Origin: Verrucomicrobiota bacterium
GTDB taxonomy: Bacteria; Verrucomicrobiota; Verrucomicrobiia; Verrucomicrobiales; DEV007
Direction of reading: 5' to 3'
NCBI GenBank assembly: GCA_020630835.1
Contig: JAHDIL010000021.1
Coordinates: 1-11,262, forward strand
DNA: 11,262 bases
Part shown: piece by piece, positions 6,422-11,262 of the stretch
Position numbering within the stretch: position 1 is the stretch's first letter
How the letters are laid out: the number at the start of each line of letters is the position of its first letter
The notes under the pieces: model-generated
What the model was told of the DNA's origin: nothing
Databases searched by the model: none
The model's input: only the letters and a program-made list of their open reading frames with translations
Program-made: the position numbers and the translations under genes

Positions 6422-7107
6422 GCGAACCAAAAGCGGCTGTCCCAAAAGCCGTGAGGGTGATGCTCGGGATCGGTCTGCTTTTACTCGCTGCACTAGGCGT
6501 GATCGGATGGAGTATTCTGCAGAAGCTGCCTGATTTTTCCAAGCTGACTCCCGATATTGCAGCGACCAACTTCGCCACCTGGCGTGCTGAAACTGTCATC
6601 CCGGCAGAGGGAACAAAAATGGAAGTGGCGCTCATCAAAGCAACACCGAAGTTCAAGCGGAATTCAAATATCTCCTGGGCTGGATATGAGCTCCCTCTCG
6701 GCACGACACGCTCCTCTATTCAGGTTCCGGCGACCTTTCGTTATTTTGTAGACCTGTCAGGAGATTGGCAATTAGTTTTCGATGAAGCTGAAAATCATTG
6801 GCAGGTGCAGGCACCTGAAATAGAGCTATTCACCCCAGTAGCGTTTGAAACCGGAGAAATTCAAAGGCAAACAAAATCAGGCTGGGCACGTTGGGATCAA
6901 CAAGATAATTTGGAAGCGCTAGAGAGAAAACTTTCCTCTATGCTTTCGGATCATGGGCTAAAACAAGAGCAGATCAAAAAAGCGCAAGAGGCCGCAAAAC
7001 CGGCTGTTGAGAAATTTGTGCGCAACTGGATGCTTAGCCAAGGAAGCGGATCTGAGGTGAAAATTGATGTGAAATTTGGTAACAGCAAAAATGAGACAAC
7101 TCCCTAA
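6418..7107 (+). CDS. Membrane-anchored protein of unknown function coupled to the glycosylase gene
   Basis: The start codon overlaps the glycosylase stop by 4 bp, so the two are very probably one transcript. The 229 residues begin with a short basic N-terminus and one transmembrane helix (about 14-34, LGIGLLLLAALGVIGW), which suggests an inner-membrane anchor with the rest outside the cytoplasm; an uncleaved signal anchor is more likely than a lipoprotein because no lipobox cysteine is present. The remainder is mixed alpha/beta: beta-rich at about 65-145 (QVPATFRYFVDLSGDWQLVF), then charged helices at about 150-210. There are no cysteines and no catalytic motif I recognise. The order anchor, beta region, C-terminal helix plus strand faintly recalls DUF4230 proteins, but I would not assign it. 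The frame runs convergently toward truA with a 66-bp gap. Confidence 0.8.
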   Translation: MSEPKAAVPKAVRVMLGIGLLLLAALGVIGWSILQKLPDFSKLTPDIAATNFATWRAETVIPAEGTKMEVALIKATPKFKRNSNISWAGYELPLGTTRSSIQVPATFRYFVDLSGDWQLVFDEAENHWQVQAPEIELFTPVAFETGEIQRQTKSGWARWDQQDNLEALERKLSSMLSDHGLKQEQIKKAQEAAKPAVEKFVRNWMLSQGSGSEVKIDVKFGNSKNETTP

Positions 7108-7173
7108 CGCAGCGTCAGAACAGTAGTGCCAGGACGCCAGAGAAATGCATTCCATTCAAACCGGCCTCTCCTG

Positions 7174-7977
7174 CTAATAGATCACTCGATGCAGCGTTAG
7201 ACCACTAGCAGGCGCACAATAAGGAGCTTTCTCACAAACTCCTCCCTTCAGGAGGCGTTCTGCGGATTCCCTCTCCCATCTCCCCTCTGCTATCCACGCG
7301 GCAGAACCGATCAAAAATCTAACCATTTTATAGAGAAAGCCGTCTCCGACAATCCTAGCCTCCCACATTTGCTCCGCTACCTCAAGCCACTCAACTGACT
7401 CAATGGTCCGGAAAGCGTTCCGAGTCTCATCCTGACCATCGTGACGATTTGCTGAAAAAGCTCGAAAATCATGCCTGCCCGCGAAACTTTCCAGGGCGCC
7501 CCCAAAGGCGGTAATCCGCTCCTGCGAAAAGGCGATGTGCGGCCGATGCCAAACCAGCCCCACCTGCAATGGCGGCAATATCGGAGCTACGGAAATGCGG
7601 TAGCGATATTCTTTTCCTTTCGCGTCAAACTGAGCATGAAAGTTATCGCCCCGCTCCTCGGCGGCTAAAATGCGGATATGATTAGGCAGCCGCGCATTGC
7701 CTGCTTTCACCCAATCGCTCCCGCTCATTTTCCAACCACTAGGAATATCAAAATGGGCGACCTGCCCGTTCGCTGAGACTCCCGCATCAGTCCGTCCCGC
7801 TCCTTGCACAAAAGGCACCTCTGGGCAGATGTTCTTCACGGCAGCATTTAAATGGTCCTGCACCGTATTCCCCGAGGGCTGACTCTGCCAACCATCATAT
7901 TGCCGCCCATCATAGGCTACGGTGATGAACATACGACGACCAACAGTAGACTGAGAGTCCGCAGCTTCTTTAGGCAT
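7174..7977 (-). CDS. truA: tRNA pseudouridine synthase A (TruA)
   Basis: TruA converts uridines 38-40 in the anticodon arm of many tRNAs to pseudouridine. The 267 residues are close to the family's usual 245-270. Visible motifs are AYDGRQYDGWQSQP at the N-terminus, GRTDAGVSANGQVAHF with the catalytic Asp64, KEYRYRI, HDFRAFS and GDGFLYKMVRFLIG near the C-terminus. The usual GVHA is GVSA here, a tolerated variation. The ATG at 7977 gives a 15-residue hydrophilic extension; the ATG at 7932 (MFITVAYDG) matches the usual N-terminus and is an equally likely start. Neither has a Shine-Dalgarno. It is divergent from the DUF1232 gene (58 bp apart) and convergent with the membrane-anchored gene. Confidence 0.95.
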   Translation of the reverse strand: MPKEAADSQSTVGRRMFITVAYDGRQYDGWQSQPSGNTVQDHLNAAVKNICPEVPFVQGAGRTDAGVSANGQVAHFDIPSGWKMSGSDWVKAGNARLPNHIRILAAEERGDNFHAQFDAKGKEYRYRISVAPILPPLQVGLVWHRPHIAFSQERITAFGGALESFAGRHDFRAFSANRHDGQDETRNAFRTIESVEWLEVAEQMWEARIVGDGFLYKMVRFLIGSAAWIAEGRWERESAERLLKGGVCEKAPYCAPASGLTLHRVIY

Positions 7978-8035
7978 ACAATTTCGCGCGTGGTTTGTAG
8001 TGGTTAATTAACGCTCAGAGCCTACTCTAAGCCTG

Positions 8036-8380
8036 ATGAATGATCCAAAGCAATCTTCTGAATCGTCGCGTGGACATGCACCGGAGACCTCGCGTTCCCC
8101 GCTGAAAAGCCTGGGCGTAGCGATAGCAGGTGTCGTCAGCATCATCTATGTGCTAAACCCCACCGCCGGAGTGCTCGAGCTTATCCCAGATAATATACCG
8201 GTTTTGGGAAACCTTGATGAGGCTGCCGCTATCGTCATCATTCTGAGCTGCCTTTCCTATATCGGCGTGGAACTGACAGGCGTCTTAGGCGATGCTGTTC
8301 GAAATGCCGCTGAAGCCAAAGGACAAAAAGCTGAGGAACCAGGACCAGTGGTCGATGTTGAGACGGAAAAAGCTGACTAA
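8036..8380 (+). CDS. Small DUF1232 (YkvA-like) membrane protein
   Basis: The 114-residue product has a Ser-rich polar N-terminus (1-22), a hydrophobic stretch (about 26-40), the DUF1232 signature YVLNPTAGVLELIPDNIPVL followed by GNLDEAA (38-64), a second hydrophobic segment (about 62-80) and an acidic C-terminal tail. The spacing N-P-x-G-x2-E-x-IPD-IP-x2-G-x2-DE is characteristic of the family, whose molecular role is not established. It is probably an inner-membrane protein with both tails on one side. It is divergent from truA and lies 86 bp before the L,D-transpeptidase gene, which has its own candidate promoter, so the two need not share a transcript. Confidence 0.85.
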   Translation: MNDPKQSSESSRGHAPETSRSPLKSLGVAIAGVVSIIYVLNPTAGVLELIPDNIPVLGNLDEAAAIVIILSCLSYIGVELTGVLGDAVRNAAEAKGQKAEEPGPVVDVETEKAD

Positions 8381-8407
8381 AGACAAGCCGAAACCATCTT
8401 CCTGCAT

Positions 8408-8436
8408 TTGACGTCTTGCTTTTCTGGTCAGATATT
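8408..8436 (+). promoter_or_regulatory. Candidate sigma-70 promoter for the L,D-transpeptidase/pdxJ pair
   Basis: TTGACG (8408-8413, 5 of 6 matches to the -35 box) is followed after exactly 17 bp by GATATT (8431-8436, 4 of 6 to the -10 box). Transcription would begin near 8443, about 24 nt before the ATG at 8467. An inverted repeat overlaps the -10 side (8435-8456). This is a match by eye only. Confidence 0.4.
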
Positions 8437-8456
8437 TCGCCTCGCTTCGGGCGAAA
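8435..8456. promoter_or_regulatory. Inverted repeat just before the L,D-transpeptidase start
   Basis: TTTCGCC (8435-8441) and GGCGAAA (8450-8456) are perfect inverted arms of 7 bp around an 8-nt spacer (TCGCTTCG). The right arm ends 10 bp before the ATG at 8467. Because the left arm overlaps the candidate -10 box, it could be an operator at the promoter rather than an RNA hairpin. If transcription comes through from the DUF1232 gene, it could be a weak hairpin without a T-run. Confidence 0.4.
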
Positions 8457-8466
8457 CTTATCTGGC

Positions 8467-9270
8467 ATGAAACTCCCCCTTCCTTTCGTTGCACTAGCGC
8501 TGGCCATACTTGGACCGATCCCCCGAGAAGTCACGGCACAAGAACAGCGCGAACACCGCCCATTATTTGCTGCTCTTTTTGGAAATCGCCAAGACAAATC
8601 CGACGCCGATCAGGGGCGCGAAGAGCGGAAAGAAAGAGAGGTCAAGCTGGCAGCTGAACGAGAGCGTGCCAGGCAGCTCGAGTCAGAACAGAGCCAACCC
8701 CGCACCGATGCACCCGCCTTCCGAGGCTTGTTCAGCAACTTCCGCCGGGATGACACATCATCGTCTCAGAAACAAGCCATCCCATCCTTTAAGAATCAGA
8801 GAATTAAGGTGAGGAAAGGTCACTTAGATTCTTTGACTCCCGAAAATGCGCTCCTTGAAATCAGCATTCTCGACCAGCGCGCTCGCCTCTACAAAACCAA
8901 CGGAGACAAAAAACAGTTGGTGATCGATACCTACGTATCAACTGGGAAAAACGGCTACGCTACTCCCACGGGATCCTTTTCGGTCAAAGAAAAACTCAAG
9001 GATAAGCGCTCGACCCTCTATGGCGAATTTCTCAATAGCTCCGGCCAATCTATAGGCGGCGGCCACATCAGGGAGATGCCATCCCATGCAGCGCGCTTTC
9101 AGGGCACAGAGATGCCTTACTGGCTCCGGATAGACGGCCCAATTGGTTTACACGTCGGCCCAGTTCCAAACTACCCGGCAAGCCACGGGTGCATTCGAGT
9201 TCCTGCTTCCATTCAACCACTCATTTTTTCTAAAGTGGACATAGGCACCCCAGTCGTTGTGACGTATTAG
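8467..9270 (+). CDS. Exported L,D-transpeptidase (YkuD/ErfK family)
   Basis: Enzymes of this family make 3-3 peptidoglycan cross-links or attach proteins to peptidoglycan in the periplasm. The 267-residue product starts with a signal peptide (MKLPLPFVALALAILGPIP, probable cut after VTA near residue 24). A charged, likely coiled-coil linker follows (about 50-76, Glu/Arg/Lys-rich), then a Ser/Pro/Gln-rich spacer and the YkuD domain (about 128-266). The domain shows LLEISILDQRARLYK, VSTGKNGYATPTGSF and the catalytic signature GLHVGPVPNYPASHGCIRVP, with His229, His240, catalytic Cys242 and Arg244. I chose the ATG at 8467 because it gives the signal peptide; a TTG at 8416 would add 17 residues that spoil it. 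pdxJ begins 6 bp downstream, so the two are probably cotranscribed. Confidence 0.9.
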   Translation: MKLPLPFVALALAILGPIPREVTAQEQREHRPLFAALFGNRQDKSDADQGREERKEREVKLAAERERARQLESEQSQPRTDAPAFRGLFSNFRRDDTSSSQKQAIPSFKNQRIKVRKGHLDSLTPENALLEISILDQRARLYKTNGDKKQLVIDTYVSTGKNGYATPTGSFSVKEKLKDKRSTLYGEFLNSSGQSIGGGHIREMPSHAARFQGTEMPYWLRIDGPIGLHVGPVPNYPASHGCIRVPASIQPLIFSKVDIGTPVVVTY

Positions 9271-9276
9271 TCAGGA

Positions 9277-10056
9277 ATGAGCAATGCTTCCCCTCCAACG
9301 ATGCGCCTAGGCGTCAACATCGATCATGTGGCGACACTGCGGCAGGCCCGATACGCCCTGACCCCTGAACTCCCTCAAGTAGAGCCATCCATCCTCGCCG
9401 CTGCCCATGAGGTCGAGGCGAATGGGGCAGACTCGATAACCGTGCACTTACGCCAAGATCGCCGACACATTCAAGACGCAGACGTCTATACGCTGCGAGA
9501 GAAAATCCACACCCAGCTCAACCTAGAAATGGGCAACACTCCGGAGATCCTGAAAATCGCGCTGGAGGTTAAGCCTGACTTCGTCTGCCTGGTTCCCGAA
9601 ACGCGTGAAGAGATCACGACAGAGGGGGGGCTAGACGCGGTAAACGCTGACCCATCACTCGCAGAGACTATCGCTGCCCTGCAGGATAACGGAACTAAAG
9701 TTAGTCTGTTTCTCGATCCTGTGGAGACGCAAATAGAAAAAGCGGCAGCGCTCAAAGCTGATATGGTTGAGCTGCATACAGGGGCATTTGCCAATGCCGG
9801 AATAGCAGGCGGCGAGAAAGAATGCGAGCTTCTCATTGCGTCGGCTAAACTTGGTCATGAAATGGGGCTGCAGATGAATGCTGGACATGGCATCACCTTA
9901 TCAAACCTCCCTACGCTCTTTCGCGTTCCCCATTTGGAGGAACTCAACGTCGGCCACCACCTAGTATCACGCGGAGTCTTCGTGGGTCTAGGCCGCGCTG
10001 TCCGCGAAATGAAGACGCTAATGGAAGGATACCCCGCTGACACTTTTAGGTCTTAA
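9277..10056 (+). CDS. pdxJ: Pyridoxine 5'-phosphate synthase PdxJ
   Basis: PdxJ condenses 3-amino-1-hydroxyacetone phosphate with deoxyxylulose 5-phosphate to make pyridoxine 5'-phosphate, the last ring-forming step of the DXP-dependent vitamin B6 pathway. The 259 residues carry LGVNIDHVATLRQAR, TVHLRQDRRHI with His57 (E. coli His45), LNLEM with Glu84 (E. coli Glu72), CLVPETREEITTEGGLD and MNAGHGITLSNL with His204 (E. coli His193). ELNVGHHLVSRGVFVGL is at the C-terminal phosphate site. All catalytic residues are present. Relative to the E. coli protein there are a few extra residues after the first motif (YALTPELPQVEPS). Start ATG 9277 follows the transpeptidase stop by 6 bp; ATG 9301 just before RLGVNID is also plausible. 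AGGA abuts ATG 9277, too close to serve as a normal ribosome binding site. Confidence 0.95.
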   Translation: MSNASPPTMRLGVNIDHVATLRQARYALTPELPQVEPSILAAAHEVEANGADSITVHLRQDRRHIQDADVYTLREKIHTQLNLEMGNTPEILKIALEVKPDFVCLVPETREEITTEGGLDAVNADPSLAETIAALQDNGTKVSLFLDPVETQIEKAAALKADMVELHTGAFANAGIAGGEKECELLIASAKLGHEMGLQMNAGHGITLSNLPTLFRVPHLEELNVGHHLVSRGVFVGLGRAVREMKTLMEGYPADTFRS

Positions 10057-10062
10057 GTAACT

Positions 10063-10932
10063 CTAGCTTTGCAACCGTCGGCGGATGGCCGCCCCCCAGA
10101 GGTCAACGAGGATGATCATCGCGAGTAATACGTAAAGGTAGGTCCATACCTCTCGGTAATAGAACTCCTCATGCGACAACTCGATATACAGACCGATGGT
10201 TTCAATCCCGACAAAGCCCAATACAGCGGAAGAGCGCAAAGCACACTCGAAACGATAGAAAGTGTAGGTAATCAGATTTGGCAAGGCCCGCGGTAGGATA
10301 CCAATAAAAAATATCTGCACAGGTCGATGACCGATAGCGCTCAGTGCTCGAGCTGAATCGAGCGCCTCTTCATCGATCAACTCAGAAAACACTTTTCCTA
10401 ACGTCCCTGAAAATGGCGTAGCTAGTGCAATCATTCCCGCCAATGGAGAAACTCCGAAGGCTGACAAAAATAATAGAGCCCAGATTAACTCATGGATTGA
10501 GCGCGTCAACGTCATCAGACTGCGGCTCGCAGTATAGAGGGCAACGAGGAAAATAGAGCTAGCAGCGCGGCGCGGCTGAGGCCACCAACTTTTCGCGCCC
10601 AGGAACCCTAATAGCAACCCTACCGGAACGGCCAAACTCATGGCCGCCACGGCATAACGTAAGGTCAACCCCGCACCCCCTAACGCTTTACTAAAAACAG
10701 AAGGCGCGTCATCAGGTGTAAGAGCGTCCTCATACTCAAAGGCCGGTGTGAAGGCAGCACCAAAAAACCTAAGCGCTCGATCCCAGCGAGAGGCATCAGG
10801 AGGGAGCAAGCCCTGCGGTCGCAAATCCAGCCACCAAGAGCACAAAAAAACGGCAACAATACCCCCAAGGATCACCCAACGCCGGGTCCCGTAGTGTCGA
10901 CGCGGGAGACGCTGAAAAGCCGCCGGATCCAT
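10063..10932 (-). CDS. PhnE-type ABC transporter permease (phosphonate/phosphate-like)
   Basis: The 289-residue product is an inner-membrane permease of the phosphonate-type ABC importer group. Hydrophobic segments lie at about 19-36, 89-112, 126-142, 148-176 and 264-280. RSIHELIWALLF (144-155) is a strong PhnE-like signature. The EAA loop that contacts the ATPase is at about 189-218 (EALDSARALSAIG, then ILPRALPN). ITYTFYRFE and RSSAVLGFVGIETIGLYIE follow; most PhnE proteins have GAGGIG there. The N-terminus has a basic stretch (RLPRRHYGTRR) before the first helix and a polar stretch (about 40-80) after it. Substrate is uncertain. No ATPase or binding-protein gene lies beside it in the window; partners could be beyond the right edge. 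It ends 6 bp from pdxJ, tail to tail. No Shine-Dalgarno is visible. Confidence 0.85.
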   Translation of the reverse strand: MDPAAFQRLPRRHYGTRRWVILGGIVAVFLCSWWLDLRPQGLLPPDASRWDRALRFFGAAFTPAFEYEDALTPDDAPSVFSKALGGAGLTLRYAVAAMSLAVPVGLLLGFLGAKSWWPQPRRAASSIFLVALYTASRSLMTLTRSIHELIWALLFLSAFGVSPLAGMIALATPFSGTLGKVFSELIDEEALDSARALSAIGHRPVQIFFIGILPRALPNLITYTFYRFECALRSSAVLGFVGIETIGLYIELSHEEFYYREVWTYLYVLLAMIILVDLWGAAIRRRLQS

Positions 10933-11262
10933 CTGCTATCTTTTGCCAAAGACAAGCGGGTTAGCAAACTGCGGACGAATTAAGTAACCGGTCACTGCAG
11001 TCCAGACCTTGGCGGGCACGGCGGAGAAAAAAACACTGCTATAGACCTCTAAAAAGCCAGCCATATAGGAAGACTGAATCAAAGCCACAGCTCGAACGGT
11101 AAGACAATCAAACCTATCGCCCATAACACTTGTTTTCAGGTCGTTTCCGTTTCTCATCACAGCTGTAGGGCTTTCAGTTGGTCTTTCAAGTTAGGGTTGC
11201 ATGAATAACCTGGCAGACCTGCTCATCTGCATCACGCACTGCAAGCAGGTCGGCCTCCTGAG
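10933..11262. other. Right-end region upstream of the permease gene, no recognised gene
   Basis: I cannot name anything in these 330 bp. On the minus strand a 74-codon frame (GTG at 11160 to TAG at 10936) is open in the same frame as the permease and ends three bases before its ATG. Its product has hydrophobic stretches (FLEVYSSVFFSAVPAKVWTA) but no family I recognise. Another minus-strand frame enters from the right edge and stops at TGA 11188-11186 (…LLAVRDADEQVCQVIHATLT), which could be the last 24 residues of a neighbouring gene. A plus-strand frame also opens at ATG 11201. Which of these is real cannot be decided from this window. Confidence 0.45.
11186..11260 (-). CDS. Possible C-terminal end of a gene entering from the right edge
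   Basis: A minus-strand frame is open from the window edge and ends at a TGA (11188-11186) after 24 codons (ADLLAVRDADEQVCQVIHAT). Its residue mix is more protein-like than the two other minus-strand frames here, but it is too short for a reliable call. If real, its gene would lie about 250 bp upstream of the permease in the same direction and could be a transporter partner. The competing plus-strand frame from ATG 11201 makes this uncertain. Confidence 0.2.
   Translation of the reverse strand, partial: QEADLLAVRDADEQVCQVIHATLT

Noticed and set aside
7104..7200. CTAACGC and GCGTTAG inverted arms flanking the membrane-protein/truA convergent gap
   Set aside because: Seven-base arms more than 80 bp apart, with the right arm inside the truA coding end; too weak to support a shared terminator.
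8238..8597. 119-codon minus-strand frame across the DUF1232/transpeptidase junction
   Set aside because: It is antisense to two convincing genes, cysteine- and arginine-rich, and resembles no family; it reads as a shadow.
9486..9888. Long minus-strand frames (77 and 116 codons) inside pdxJ
   Set aside because: They are fully covered by pdxJ with all its conserved motifs; the products are Ser-rich and unlike real proteins.
1..11262. tRNA, rRNA, CRISPR array, insertion sequence, phage, toxin-antitoxin or defence genes
   Set aside because: Looked for and not seen: no transposase, integrase or nuclease motifs, no spaced direct-repeat array, no cloverleaf-like sequence. Composition is even across the window.

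Overview
The window is ordinary bacterial chromosome: densely packed, single-copy housekeeping genes on both strands, roughly half GC, with no mobile element, CRISPR array, rRNA or tRNA that I can see. The best guess for the organism is a Gram-negative of the Verrucomicrobiota, possibly Opitutales/Puniceicoccales. This rests on remembered resemblance of the uracil-DNA glycosylase (cluster-less core, C-terminus ending in a PIS-KQR-FF pattern) and on the lack of Shine-Dalgarno sequences at nearly every start. It is an inference, not a database result.

Layout. Positions 1-1921 (minus strand) hold the N-terminal 640 residues of a large repetitive adhesin. It has an N-terminal module resembling the BapA/LapA-type prefix, glycine-rich linkers, then tandem cadherin/Ig-like and VCBS-type repeats, and it runs off the left edge. 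A 375-bp divergent intergenic region (1922-2296) follows. It contains two 21-bp direct repeats placed exactly head to tail and a stem-forming inverted repeat. A plus-strand block then runs from 2297 to 7107: sufS (cysteine desulfurase), an alanine/serine-glyoxylate aminotransferase-family gene, a strong hairpin, trpF, a uracil-DNA glycosylase-family gene lacking most of its iron-sulfur cysteines, and a membrane-anchored protein of unknown function that overlaps the glycosylase by 4 bp. truA follows on the minus strand (7174-7977). A second plus-strand block (8036-10056) holds a small DUF1232 membrane protein, an exported L,D-transpeptidase with its own candidate promoter, and pdxJ 6 bp later. 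The last recognisable gene is a PhnE-type ABC permease on the minus strand (10063-10932), tail to tail with pdxJ. The final 330 bp hold nothing I can name.

How the genes fit together. Most are functionally unrelated. There is a loose pyridoxal-phosphate thread: PdxJ makes pyridoxine phosphate, and SufS and the aminotransferase use the derived cofactor. There is also an envelope thread: adhesin, L,D-transpeptidase, DUF1232 protein and permease. I found no clear new multi-gene system. The points most worth a second look are the cluster-less glycosylase coupled to a membrane protein, the 21-bp tandem repeat between adhesin and sufS, the intergenic hairpin before trpF, the pyrimidine-rich, Shine-Dalgarno-less starts, and the isolated PhnE with an unexplained region upstream.
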